Below, in pieces: positions 1 to 8,249 of a DNA stretch of 64,000 bases (the stretch's first letter is position 1; each line of letters begins with the position of its first letter). The stretch is from Allorhodopirellula heiligendammensis. GTDB taxonomy: Bacteria; Planctomycetota; Planctomycetia; Pirellulales; Pirellulaceae. The position numbers and the translations under genes are program-made. The stretch covers positions 2,323,882-2,387,881 of the forward strand of contig NZ_SJPU01000002.1 of the NCBI RefSeq assembly GCF_007860105.1. Reading direction: 5' to 3'. The notes beneath the pieces are model-generated. The model searched no databases, had not been told where the DNA came from, and was given only the letters and a program-made list of their open reading frames with translations.

Positions 1-292
1 CGCGGCGGGCAAGTGGTCGTCCACGGCGGGCTCGCACGTCACGCCGCAAATCGAAGACGTCGTTGAGAATCATGCCTGCCCAGTACAGCGAAACCGCCGA
101 TACTAAGGTCAGTCCCAGCACGATCCAAATATCTCGCTGATCACTGTCGCTTGCAACACGCCCCAGCGCACCGGTGTACCAACCGCTGCCCCCGAGAACG
201 AGTAGAAAAGCAGCTGAGATGTCGGCGATGATCGTGAACGTATTAGGCAGACGCACCAATTCAGCCCACGACATCCAATTCACTTTGCTCAT
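1..292 (-). CDS. UbiA-family prenyltransferase, N-terminal part (runs off the window)
   Basis: Reading the minus strand from an ATG at 292 gives about 97 residues before the window edge. The protein opens with a short polar stretch, then a hydrophobic segment (about residues 18-36) and a second one (about 55-75). These are followed by NDVFDLRRD and then RRGRPLA. The NDxxDxxxD aspartate-rich motif followed by RP(L/I) is the prenyl-diphosphate/Mg2+ site of the UbiA superfamily of membrane prenyltransferases (known of the family). The substrate cannot be told from this fragment: quinone, haem and chlorophyll-type enzymes share the motif. No other family shows this motif order, so the family call is firm and the specific function is open. 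Confidence 0.85.
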   Translation of the reverse strand, partial: MSKVNWMSWAELVRLPNTFTIIADISAAFLLVLGGSGWYTGALGRVASDSDQRDIWIVLGLTLVSAVSLYWAGMILNDVFDLRRDVRARRGRPLARR

Positions 293-379
293 GTTTGATC
301 GCTTCTTTTGAACGTCGAAAAGTCTTTCGGCATCAGGCATGGGATCGCGTGGACAACGAACATCCTTCGTCAGGCCTAC

Positions 380-1525
380 TTAGCGCCGCAGCATGCGACT
401 TTGACGTTCGGTGATATGAATTCCATACCGCGATAAGTAGCGACTGGTATCGTTGGTGAAATTCACTTCCATGTCTTGGTTTTCGAATCGAAACCGGCCG
501 ATCGGTGGCGACGAAATAGGACGAATGGAATATAGCTCAATCACACTGATGAGATGAGCGGGAACAGTGGAAGCAGCAACTGCAGTATCTTCTGCTTCTG
601 CTGTAGTGGTGACATCCAAATCGTCATCCGAATCAGCGAGCGTAGTAGTCGCATGGGCGGGATCGCTCCAGAATTCGATGCGGAGCGGCAGTCCGCGACC
701 GAAGCCGTTTTCGACCGAGGCCGACTTGGCGATCGCCACAACTACTTCGGTGGGACATAGCTCGGGCCAGGTCTCTGTGCCAAAATCCGTGAGTCGCTGC
801 TCCCGAATATCGGCTCGTAATTTCCCACGGACAATCCAAACCTCTCGTTGTTCGAGTCTGCCCGAAGCCAGCGTGAGATCATGGTCGGTTGCGATTCGTT
901 CGAGCATTTCCGTCCAGGCACCCACTCGTACGCTGGGGGGTAGATGATTCGCGATGGGTTCGTCTGCCGCAGTGTCTTGATGGTAGACGGGAGCCACCGC
1001 GCCTTGGACCCATTGATCCAAACGCCCCACGTCGACGCGTTGCAGGGTGACTTCTTCGCCAATCTGTTCGCGGGTCCACGCCAGCCGCCCGTCGCTGATC
1101 TGTTGCAAGGTATGTTTGCCGTCTCCATCGTGCATGGCGACTTGGAGATTGAACCAACCGCTGCCGTCGCCGGCCTGCTCATAGGTCCCCACGCCGATGA
1201 CTTCGCGATCACCTACGCGGACTCGTTGACGAATTTTCGCGTCAAAAGCGGGACCGAGAGCAATTTGCTCGATCACCCGCGCCAGCAGGCGGCGGGCGGG
1301 CTCGGTCGCCTGCGGAGGCTCAGGGCGATGAGATGCCGATGGATTTTGAAGAGTTGGCGGCGTTTGGCCAACTGCCGAGGGAGCCACTCCGCCGACCAAC
1401 ACGCTCGCCCACACCAAGGCCAGCAGCACCGCTGGGTAAGTCGTGCAAGGAATGCCTGACGTGAGCGACAAACCGTCGAAACAGCGCCGCAAAAAGGCGA
1501 TGCGGTGGTAGGAATCAATCTTCAT
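380..1525 (-). CDS. Secreted hypothetical protein, possibly LolA-like fold
   Basis: This is a 381-residue protein. A hydrophobic segment around residues 31-53, ending near AVGQ, reads as a signal peptide after a long basic N-region, so it is probably periplasmic or anchored. The mature part starts with a proline-rich linker. It continues with alternating short strands (for example QRVRVGDREVIGVGTYEQ, then LQQISDGRLAW) that resemble the LolA/LolB-like half-barrel of outer-membrane lipoprotein carriers. That resemblance is a visual inference only. An acidic Asp/Thr/Ala-rich stretch lies near residues 295-315. I do not recognise a named family. It is transcribed away from the lipoprotein triad that begins at 1772. 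Confidence 0.75.
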   Translation of the reverse strand: MKIDSYHRIAFLRRCFDGLSLTSGIPCTTYPAVLLALVWASVLVGGVAPSAVGQTPPTLQNPSASHRPEPPQATEPARRLLARVIEQIALGPAFDAKIRQRVRVGDREVIGVGTYEQAGDGSGWFNLQVAMHDGDGKHTLQQISDGRLAWTREQIGEEVTLQRVDVGRLDQWVQGAVAPVYHQDTAADEPIANHLPPSVRVGAWTEMLERIATDHDLTLASGRLEQREVWIVRGKLRADIREQRLTDFGTETWPELCPTEVVVAIAKSASVENGFGRGLPLRIEFWSDPAHATTTLADSDDDLDVTTTAEAEDTAVAASTVPAHLISVIELYSIRPISSPPIGRFRFENQDMEVNFTNDTSRYLSRYGIHITERQSRMLRR

Positions 1526-1771
1526 ATGCAGGTTGTGACGATTTTAGCAAAGATTCGGGGCTCGAATTGCCGATGCAACCCCATAGCGACGGGTCCGAGA
1601 GCGGATTCAGAGCGAGTGGCGACGTGATCGTAAAGATCGTCCGTCGTCCAAGTCCATCCCATTCGATCCCGATTCGTCTTCAGGCGAATCACCACCCGTT
1701 CGACTTCCGCAGAGCAATTCACGATCGAATTGCCGGAAACTCGAACCCAGCGACCCATGACGGGGGAAAAC

Positions 1772-3190
1772 ATGAAACGAATCGTCACTCATTTGGCGCT
1801 CACGGCGACCACGGCGTTCATCGCCACCGGGTGTGTGCCGGTTCGCCACAACATGCCACCGGAGCAGCGTATGATGCAGCCCGGACCTGGCGTGGGCGGC
1901 CCCGGACCCGGCGTACTCGGGCCTCAAGCCTACAATCCCATGATGGGAGCCGCAGAAACAGCGGCCCCCGCTGCTGCGGCACTCGCCAGCAGTGAGAAGG
2001 CCAGCGGCAAGCTCATCGCGGAAACATCCGCCGAAAAGACGAATCCGGAAATCTCGCAGGTTGGCTACGATCAAGTCGACGTCCAAACCGCTGGATTCCG
2101 CAGAATGCTCCAGGACGGGCCTTCGCCCGGCAGCGGAGCTGATTGTGCTTGTGGCGGTCACGGAGCAGTGGGTGGTCCCGCCGGCTCGAACTGCTTGACT
2201 GGCGGCGGCAGCGGGCAATTCATTCCGCCGGGTGGCGGCGTGATGATGACCTCCGGAATGTCCGGTATGATCAGCACCGCCCAGGTCACCTTCGGCAGCC
2301 CAGACGGGATGCACGTCCGCTACGACGTGAGCGGATCGGGATTGTTCGACAGCGAGCCGCTCGTCGTGCCTGCCCGCCAAAACTTCCCACAAGGTGGCTT
2401 GTACCGTCTGAAATTGACGAATATCCCCAGCCGCCCCGGCGTGGAACTGTATCCAACCGTCGAATTGGCCTATGCCAATCCACGCACCGGTGCCTACCTG
2501 GCACATAACTCAGTGCCACTCCAGTTCAGTGAAGAGGATTTTGACCAAGTCCTCACAGGCAACTTCGTCACCAAAGTCATCTACCTTCCCGATCCCGAAT
2601 TCCAAGGACCGGCGATTGCAGGCATCGATACGCTCGTCAGCACGCGGCTTGATCCAGGCATCGATCCGATCGTGGAAGCCGATCGTCGTGGTAGCATCCT
2701 GGCAATTATCCGCCTCGGCGACAAAGACATCGAGATGGCAGGCGGCAACATGGTCGGCGTCGCAAACAGCGGCATGATGGGACCACCGATCACCGGACTA
2801 CCCTCACCATTCGCTCCGGCTATGACCGATGGTTGTGGCGGCGGACCGGGTGCTGGCAAAGTCGGTGCCCCACCGAGCCTGCCAGGCATGGTCGCTGGCG
2901 TCAACGCACCCCAATACGGCATGCCCTACACCGGCACGCCCATTGGATTGCCTGGACCACCCCACATCCCATTGGGTGCTCCCGCGGGTCTGAAGAGTCA
3001 CACGATTCGCAACCACACTGCGATGCACATGCCTCAACCTGTCAGCAACGTGAAAATCGATGTTCGTCAGCAACCTGGTATGAGCTATCCCAACCCGGTC
3101 AGTCGGATCAAGGTCACCGAGCAGAACATCCATCCCGGTGTCCCCAACGCTCGACCGCTGTACGACCAAAAAAGCCAACGCGTCTACTAG
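1772..3190 (+). CDS. Lipoprotein with Gly/Pro-rich tail; first gene of a lipoprotein triad
   Basis: Starting at the ATG at 1772 gives a clean lipoprotein signal: MKRIVTH, a hydrophobic core, then the lipobox IATGC with Cys at about residue 20. Two in-frame ATGs further upstream (1730, 1757) would bury that signal. The mature protein has a Gly/Pro/Met-rich start, the motif EISQVGY, and a cysteine patch GADCACGGHG. A central domain of about 150 residues includes ELYPTVELAY, VTKVIYLPDPEF and SILAIIRLGDKDIEM. The last 130 residues are Pro/Gly-rich low complexity. The central domain recurs in the next gene, and the EI(S/A)QVG plus DCxC pair recurs in the third. No biochemical function is evident; a cell-surface role is inferred from lipidation. 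Confidence 0.85.
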   Translation: MKRIVTHLALTATTAFIATGCVPVRHNMPPEQRMMQPGPGVGGPGPGVLGPQAYNPMMGAAETAAPAAAALASSEKASGKLIAETSAEKTNPEISQVGYDQVDVQTAGFRRMLQDGPSPGSGADCACGGHGAVGGPAGSNCLTGGGSGQFIPPGGGVMMTSGMSGMISTAQVTFGSPDGMHVRYDVSGSGLFDSEPLVVPARQNFPQGGLYRLKLTNIPSRPGVELYPTVELAYANPRTGAYLAHNSVPLQFSEEDFDQVLTGNFVTKVIYLPDPEFQGPAIAGIDTLVSTRLDPGIDPIVEADRRGSILAIIRLGDKDIEMAGGNMVGVANSGMMGPPITGLPSPFAPAMTDGCGGGPGAGKVGAPPSLPGMVAGVNAPQYGMPYTGTPIGLPGPPHIPLGAPAGLKSHTIRNHTAMHMPQPVSNVKIDVRQQPGMSYPNPVSRIKVTEQNIHPGVPNARPLYDQKSQRVY

Positions 3191-3209
3191 TCGCGGTGAC
3201 TAACAACCG

Positions 3210-3244
3210 AGCGAAGCGGACTCCTACAGTCCGCTTCGCTTTTG
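3210..3244 (+). terminator. Rho-independent terminator after the first lipoprotein gene
   Basis: A perfect 13-bp stem AGCGAAGCGGACT / AGTCCGCTTCGCT (3210-3222 and 3228-3240) with a 5-nt loop is followed directly by a T run. It lies 20 bp after the stop of the gene ending at 3190. The next two genes of the triad are therefore probably transcribed at least partly on their own. Confidence 0.88.
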
Positions 3245-3252
3245 TGTAGCTG

Positions 3253-3303
3253 GGGACAATAGTCCCGAGCGAGCCAATGGGTCTCCGACGGGACAAAGGT
3301 CCC
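3253..3303. repeat. Palindromic intergenic repeat element
   Basis: Two small perfect hairpins of the same type sit 23 bp apart: GGGAC-AATA-GTCCC at 3253-3266 and GGGAC-AAAG-GTCCC at 3290-3303. The sequence CATCCTACGG follows. The paired GGGAC...GTCCC design looks like a dispersed REP/MITE-like element, a kind I associate with Rhodopirellula genomes. No second copy exists in this window, so the dispersed nature is inference. Confidence 0.55.
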
Positions 3304-3363
3304 ATCCTACGGCCAGACTTTCGGATGAATTTGAATCGGTACCCGACACGAAACGATCTAGCA

Positions 3364-4071
3364 ATGACCATTCGATCCGTCCTCCCGTTGTTGATCATCT
3401 CCTTGGTCGCGTCCCTCTTGCAGGCCGCTGATCCGCAGGACTTCCTCGGTCCTCCCGGCGGACATCCGCTGTTAACCGGAGACATGCCCGCCGGCGTGAT
3501 TGCATCGACCCGCCAGCACATGGGTCGTCAACAACCGCCTCCCACCTACTATCAACCTGTCGAATTCCACGGCCCCCGGGGCGTGCGTTTTTCGCTAGCT
3601 CAGTATGGATCTTTCGGCGAGGGCGAATCCAACTTGATGGCCGGCCTGATGATTGGCCAAGTCTATCGTTTTCGAGTCACAGGCATCCCGTTTCAAGCGG
3701 GCGCCGAACTGTATCCAACGATCGAGATGGTGGATCGGACGTATCCACCGCCAGGATTAGCGACCTCCTATCCGATTCCGATCAACCTCGACGAAGATGA
3801 CATCCTGGCGGCACTCGAAGGTCGCTTGGTCACCCGCGTGATTTACTTGGAAGACCCTCAAACCGCCACTCCTCTTCCGCAAGGTCCCAACGGACCGACC
3901 GCAATGGATGTGCCGGAATATCAAGATCCATTGGAAATCGCGGATTTGCGTGGGCGTACGGTCGCGATTCTGCGAATCGGTTCCCTCGCGCCCCCACGGG
4001 CCGAGATCCTGCAAGCTCAATTCTTCTTCGGTCACCCTTCCTGGGCACCTATTTTCAAGCCACAGCCATGA
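3364..4071 (+). CDS. Secreted paralogue of the 1772 lipoprotein's central domain
   Basis: The ATG at 3364 gives a standard signal peptide (MTIRSVLPLLIISLVASLLQA, cleavage near AADP); the longer in-frame ORF from 3277 does not. The mature protein is about 210 residues. It carries the same landmarks as the central domain of the preceding gene: ELYPTIEMV, then VTRVIYLEDPQ, then GRTVAILRIGSLAPP, at similar spacing. It lacks the Gly/Pro tail and the cysteine patch, so it is a stripped-down paralogue. Its last codons overlap the start of the next gene (ATGA at 4068-4071), which implies translational coupling and joint function. I do not recognise a named family. Confidence 0.85.
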   Translation: MTIRSVLPLLIISLVASLLQAADPQDFLGPPGGHPLLTGDMPAGVIASTRQHMGRQQPPPTYYQPVEFHGPRGVRFSLAQYGSFGEGESNLMAGLMIGQVYRFRVTGIPFQAGAELYPTIEMVDRTYPPPGLATSYPIPINLDEDDILAALEGRLVTRVIYLEDPQTATPLPQGPNGPTAMDVPEYQDPLEIADLRGRTVAILRIGSLAPPRAEILQAQFFFGHPSWAPIFKPQP

Positions 4072-5348
4072 TCGACATCGCCGAAACATTGAAGTCCTCC
4101 CAAGCGACTCACTCATCCACGCACTTCCTCGCACTGCTGTGTTTGGCCTGCCTTGCCAGCGGCTGCACCGGAGTGCCCACGGGAAACCTAGCGTCTGCAC
4201 CCGGTAGCAAGGCGCCGGTCGCCAGGGGGACTCCTGTCGCCAGCCCAGCTGTCACAGCGGTTCAACCACACCCGCAGGCGAGCAGCGAAATCGCTCAGGT
4301 AGGCTTTCGCAAATCCGTCCACGTGGGTGACGACGTCTGCGCAAGCAATGATTGCGGCTGCACCTATGGTCCCTGCGCCGGAGGATGCAATGCGACACCC
4401 TACGGCTATGTGATGCCACTTGTCCCGCAACCATGGCAGTATGATCCGCAAGAGTTCCTGTGCGATGGCGGCGATCAACCACCCCACGCCGTGCTGACTC
4501 GCGATGATCAAATCCGCGGCTTGCAGCCCCAAGATACCGTGACGCACTACACCACTGAGGCTGGCGACATTGAATTCACAGCATCGAATCAAGTTTGTGT
4601 GTACGCACCTCGATTTGGTAATGTGCGGCGAATCACTGGCGCGATCCAAGGCGACGGCGCCATCGCTGTCGCTGGCACCACGCGTCCCGTCGGACCGCAA
4701 GACGTCAATTACGATCTTCCCGGTCTGGTCATGACCGATTCGATTGAGGTCGGCCAGGAAGAATTCACCCGCCGGATCGACTCGATGCGCGATCGCAATC
4801 GCGGCATTCGGATCGAAAATATCCAACAACCGGTTCAATCCATCGATGTACGTACGGTGCTCGCGGGCATTCAGAACGTTGGCATCTCGGAACTTGACGA
4901 ATCGTTATTGGCTCTGCTGGAGCGGTACGCGGTCGCCGCCACGATCTGGACGTTGGACGAAAGTGTCGAGGTCGCGATTGAAGATCTCGCACCACCCGTG
5001 CTGACACGCGATCAAAAGGTCGATGCCTTGGTCGTCTACGACTTCCCAGGCCCTGGACGGCTCAACCTGATCAAACTCGCCGACAAGAAAGATGCTCCGA
5101 TTGGAGACACTGTGACATTCACGTTGCGATTGCAGAACGTGGGCGACTCGGCGGTCTCGGGTGTCGTCGTGACCGACAATCTCGTCACACGGCTCGAATA
5201 CGTAGCCGACAGTCAATCGGCGAGCGTCGATGCTGAGTTCGAAACCAAACGCAACCAAGCCGAGTCATCGCAATTGATCTGGCGTTTGCAGGAAGAGCTC
5301 GCCGTCGGCGACAGCGTCACGATCGAGTTCCAATGCCGCGTGCTTTGA
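4068..5348 (+). CDS. Lipoprotein with Cys-rich patch and C-terminal DUF11 domain
   Basis: This 426-residue protein overlaps the upstream gene by 4 bp. A hydrophobic segment ending in the lipobox LASGC (Cys near residue 32) marks a lipoprotein. Next comes EIAQVGF and a cysteine cluster SNDCGCTYGPCAGGC, matching the EISQVGY / DCACGG pair of the gene at 1772. A tyrosine- and proline-rich stretch and a conserved middle domain of about 200 residues follow. The C-terminal ~90 residues (PIGDTVTFTLRLQNVGDSAV ... VVTDNL ... LEYV) match the DUF11 'conserved repeat' immunoglobulin-like domain of bacterial surface proteins (family knowledge). A structural envelope role is likely; the partner is unknown. 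Confidence 0.85.
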   Translation: MIDIAETLKSSQATHSSTHFLALLCLACLASGCTGVPTGNLASAPGSKAPVARGTPVASPAVTAVQPHPQASSEIAQVGFRKSVHVGDDVCASNDCGCTYGPCAGGCNATPYGYVMPLVPQPWQYDPQEFLCDGGDQPPHAVLTRDDQIRGLQPQDTVTHYTTEAGDIEFTASNQVCVYAPRFGNVRRITGAIQGDGAIAVAGTTRPVGPQDVNYDLPGLVMTDSIEVGQEEFTRRIDSMRDRNRGIRIENIQQPVQSIDVRTVLAGIQNVGISELDESLLALLERYAVAATIWTLDESVEVAIEDLAPPVLTRDQKVDALVVYDFPGPGRLNLIKLADKKDAPIGDTVTFTLRLQNVGDSAVSGVVVTDNLVTRLEYVADSQSASVDAEFETKRNQAESSQLIWRLQEELAVGDSVTIEFQCRVL

Positions 5349-5406
5349 TCTACCGCATCTTTCACCCTCTCGCCCGCTTGCTGTGTCTCCCTTGCCTCTC
5401 TCTGCA

Positions 5407-6030
5407 TCACTCATTTCGCGCCGCGTCGTAGGCCTCTTCGGTTTCTTGTACGCCGCTGGCGGTGAATTCGACACCGTCGTAGGCGTCACTCATCGGTAAG
5501 GTGCAGTTAATGAACGGGAAGTCAATCTTGGTGTCGATCCCCTCGTAGGTTTCTCGCAAGAAACCGTCTTTGGTTCGCCGCATGACGATGGCGAACGGGA
5601 TGTGCTGTTCCAGGATGACGTAGCATTCCAGTGACGAGATCCTCAGGTAGGCATTGAGTTTTTCATCCAAGTCGTAGGCACGGGTCGATGGTGACAAGAC
5701 TTCGATGATCAAAATGGGTTCGTCCTGGAATATATCGGTAGGAGCGTTGCTTTTACAAATGACCTGAAGATCAGGGTAATAGAACCGCTTCGAATTCCGA
5801 TGCGTGATGCGGAGTTTCATGTCGGAGTCAAAGGGTCGGCAAGGCTTGCCTTTGAGTAAACTGCCAATGGTTAGCCCACAATTCATCTTCACTACATTAT
5901 GACGCACCGTCGCTCCCGATATCGCGCGCACCCAGCCGTCAATGTACTCGCTCTTGGTGTCCGATAATTCCTCAGCTGCCAGATACTCGTCGACGGTGGT
6001 GAATTCAGAGCGCTCAGCAGTACTCATCAT
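5407..6030 (-). CDS. Uma2-family (DUF820) PD-(D/E)XK-type nuclease-like protein
   Basis: The ATG at 6030 follows an AGGAGG site 4 bp upstream, so I prefer it to the longer frame starting at 6090. The protein has the DUF820/Uma2 layout: VDEYLAAEELSDTKSEYIDG near the start, DSDMKLRI, FYYPDLQVICKSN, then IIEVLSPSTRAYDLDEKL and YVILEQ. The D...EVxSxxT arrangement is the restriction-endonuclease-like core known in the family. These genes are abundant in planctomycetes and cyanobacteria and their cellular role is not settled. A second, diverged copy is at 55770. It stands alone, convergent with the DUF11 lipoprotein gene. Confidence 0.88.
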   Translation of the reverse strand: MMSTAERSEFTTVDEYLAAEELSDTKSEYIDGWVRAISGATVRHNVVKMNCGLTIGSLLKGKPCRPFDSDMKLRITHRNSKRFYYPDLQVICKSNAPTDIFQDEPILIIEVLSPSTRAYDLDEKLNAYLRISSLECYVILEQHIPFAIVMRRTKDGFLRETYEGIDTKIDFPFINCTLPMSDAYDGVEFTASGVQETEEAYDAARNE

Positions 6031-6223
6031 TGGTCCTCCTGCGTTGACTGGAGTCTCAGTTGTTTCTGTTCTCGTGATTTCGATCAACAACTCATTGTAC
6101 AGCGAGGCATGGCGAGTTCACACCTAGTTTGCCAAGATGAATCGCGGAAACCTCGAGTGAAGTGATCCCATGTCCTCGCATCGGAAGATCGATATTATTC
6201 TTTCAGATAGCAGTCATGCTGGG

Positions 6224-7609
6224 TTACAATTCCGACGCAAACAACCGCACGGCGGTAGCCATGGCGGCTCGGAAGGTTGATTGATCCGTGACACCTTCAT
6301 CGCACTTATCCATCAAGTCCGCGTACCAGTCGCTCAGTCGCTCGATTGTGGGTTGGTCGTGGACGACGACGGAAAGCTCATAATTGAGAAAGAAAGAGCG
6401 GACGTCGAAATTCGCTGAGCCGACCAGCGCTGTCATGTCATCGACGATACCAAGCTTGGCATGCACCATGCCTCCGCCATAGCGGAAAACCCGGCCGCCC
6501 ATCTCCACCAAGTCGCGGAAATAGTCGTACCGGGCATAGTCCACGGGCCTCAAATCGCTGACTTGGGGCACCATAATGCGAACATCAACACCGCGGCCGC
6601 AGGCGAGCTCGAGAGCTCGCATGGCGGCTGGCGGTGGAACACAATACGGCGTGCAGATCCAAATCCGTTGTTCCGCATGGTGAATCACGAACTGCCAGAA
6701 ATCATCCAGGATTTCGTCTGGGCCGTCCGGACCGATAGGCATCACCGTTAGTCGCGAAGTCTGCTCGTCTTCGATTGCCTCGGCATCCTCCAACTTCGCC
6801 GGCGGTAGCTGTTCCTCAGTTTCAAAGTTCCAATCGCTGCAGAACACGGCTTGCAACTGTGGCACCGCTGGCCCTTCGATCCACAAACTCAGATCAATCC
6901 ATGTACCCTCGTCGTCGCCATCAGTCATTTCATCTTCGACAATATTAGCACCCCCGAGGATCGCTCGCTGGCCATCGCAAACGGCGAGCTTGCGGTGGTT
7001 GCGAAAATTCAGATAGGCCAATCTCGAGAGCTGCGACATGGCTTTGAACCGGACCGCTCGTCCGCCGGCATCTCGCAACTTTTGTAAGAGTTCTTCGGGC
7101 AGAATAAACGACCCAAAGCCGTCGACGAGCAACCGCACCTGCACACCCGAACGAGCCTTTTCACACAGACGATCAATGATCAGGTCGCTGGTTTGCTTGT
7201 CATCGAGTATGAACGTTGTGATGTAGATCGCCTCCTTGCCACTCTCGATCAGGTCCAGGAACGCCTGACGGACATCTCGCACGTCAGTCAATATGCGGAC
7301 ACGGTTCTTCTCTGTGGGAGGACAGAGTTGACGCGACAGCAGCATCCGCTCGAGCGGTGTGTCCGGCTGGTCGTCCGATTCAGGCTGGCGCGGCATGTCG
7401 ACGATATCTCGCGACTCATGCTCAGCCGAAATTTTGCGACCACCGAGCCACAAAAATAAAATCAGACCGACCGGTGGTGACAGCAGAACCAGACCCATCC
7501 AGCCGACTTTGCCGACGCTATGCCGGTCGCGGTGGCGAATGATCGTCATCGCGATGATTGTCAAGAACGCGCCAACCACCGAGCTGATGTAAGCGACGAT
7601 CCAAATCAT
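6224..7609 (-). CDS. cls: Cardiolipin synthase (phospholipase D family)
   Basis: The protein has 461 residues, close to the usual ~480 for bacterial cardiolipin synthases. Two N-terminal membrane segments (about residues 2-22 and 34-54) precede two phospholipase D domains with intact HxKx4D motifs. The first is NHRKLAVCDGQRAILGGAN (near residue 205) and the second is VHAKLGIVDDMTALVGSAN (near residue 383). The enzyme condenses phosphatidylglycerol with a second phospholipid to form cardiolipin in the inner membrane (family knowledge). A DoxX gene follows upstream on the same strand with about 40 bp between coding regions, so the two may be co-transcribed. Confidence 0.93.
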   Translation of the reverse strand: MIWIVAYISSVVGAFLTIIAMTIIRHRDRHSVGKVGWMGLVLLSPPVGLILFLWLGGRKISAEHESRDIVDMPRQPESDDQPDTPLERMLLSRQLCPPTEKNRVRILTDVRDVRQAFLDLIESGKEAIYITTFILDDKQTSDLIIDRLCEKARSGVQVRLLVDGFGSFILPEELLQKLRDAGGRAVRFKAMSQLSRLAYLNFRNHRKLAVCDGQRAILGGANIVEDEMTDGDDEGTWIDLSLWIEGPAVPQLQAVFCSDWNFETEEQLPPAKLEDAEAIEDEQTSRLTVMPIGPDGPDEILDDFWQFVIHHAEQRIWICTPYCVPPPAAMRALELACGRGVDVRIMVPQVSDLRPVDYARYDYFRDLVEMGGRVFRYGGGMVHAKLGIVDDMTALVGSANFDVRSFFLNYELSVVVHDQPTIERLSDWYADLMDKCDEGVTDQSTFRAAMATAVRLFASEL

Positions 7610-7648
7610 ACTGGGCTTCGCATTGAACTCATTCGAATGAGCGGCATT

Positions 7649-8131
7649 CTAGAAATCGCCCTTGCGGTGTTTTTTTCCCTCAGCTCGCTCGCGATTGTCG
7701 AGACTGAAGGCTCCCGATCCGTTGCCGATCACGAACAACATCGTGCCCATCAGCGCCAGGTTTTTCATGAACTGGATCGTCTGTGCCTGTCGCTCCGCAC
7801 CTTCCAAGGTCCAAAAATCGTGAAAGTAATAGGAGGCCAGAATCAGGAAGACGAGCAACAGCGTCGCTCCCCACCGGGCTTTGTATCCAGCGATTAGCGA
7901 CAGAGAACCGGCGATCAGAAACACGATCGCGCCCGCCAGCAGGACTCTGGGACTCGGGACGCCTTCAGCCGCCATGTGCTCAGCGACCTTGTTGAAATTA
8001 GGGACTTTATTCCCCACCGCACTCAGCAAAAAAATTGCAGCGATCAGGATGCGACCGAGAACCGAGACAATACCTTGCATGAGTGCGTTCTGGGTGATGT
8101 GGAAGAGGGAGACGACTTCGACATCCGCCAT
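7649..8131 (-). CDS. DoxX-family membrane protein
   Basis: This small membrane protein has four predicted hydrophobic segments and the DoxX signatures LGRILIAAIFLLSAVGNK and NLALMGTMLFVIGNGSGAFSLD. The DoxX/TQO-like family is linked to quinone or thiosulfate redox and membrane homeostasis, mostly without defined substrates. I start it at the ATG at 8131; an ATG at 8080 would also leave the family core intact. The longest open frame (to 8209) runs into a palindromic repeat and is probably artificial, because its extra residues are simply the translated repeat. It lies just upstream of cls. Confidence 0.85.
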   Translation of the reverse strand: MADVEVVSLFHITQNALMQGIVSVLGRILIAAIFLLSAVGNKVPNFNKVAEHMAAEGVPSPRVLLAGAIVFLIAGSLSLIAGYKARWGATLLLVFLILASYYFHDFWTLEGAERQAQTIQFMKNLALMGTMLFVIGNGSGAFSLDNRERAEGKKHRKGDF

Positions 8132-8188
8132 GATAGCCGTTTTAGCAATCCCACCAACCCGGCAAATTGTCGCTCGGCGTTTACGCAG

Positions 8189-8237
8189 GACAGGCTTCCA
8201 GCCGGTCATGGTCGTATAAGCAGGCAGGAAGCCTGTC
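8189..8237. repeat. Inverted-repeat element between DoxX gene and ABC permease gene
   Basis: The arms GACAGGCTTCCAGCC (8189-8203) and GGCAGGAAGCCTGTC (8223-8237) are inverted copies with 14 of 15 positions paired, separated by 19 bp. The element lies between two genes of the same strand and could act as a terminator-like or RNA-stabilising hairpin. I associate the motif with dispersed planctomycete repeats. No further copy is present here. Confidence 0.6.
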
Positions 8238-8249
8238 TTACATGTTCAA

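Noticed and set aside
1607-2506. 299-codon minus-strand frame opposite the first lipoprotein gene
   Set aside because: The plus strand has a lipobox, a paralogous domain and a terminator; the antisense product has no recognisable feature.
8132-8209. N-terminal extension of the DoxX frame
   Set aside because: The extra codons translate the inverted-repeat element and are not conserved DoxX sequence.
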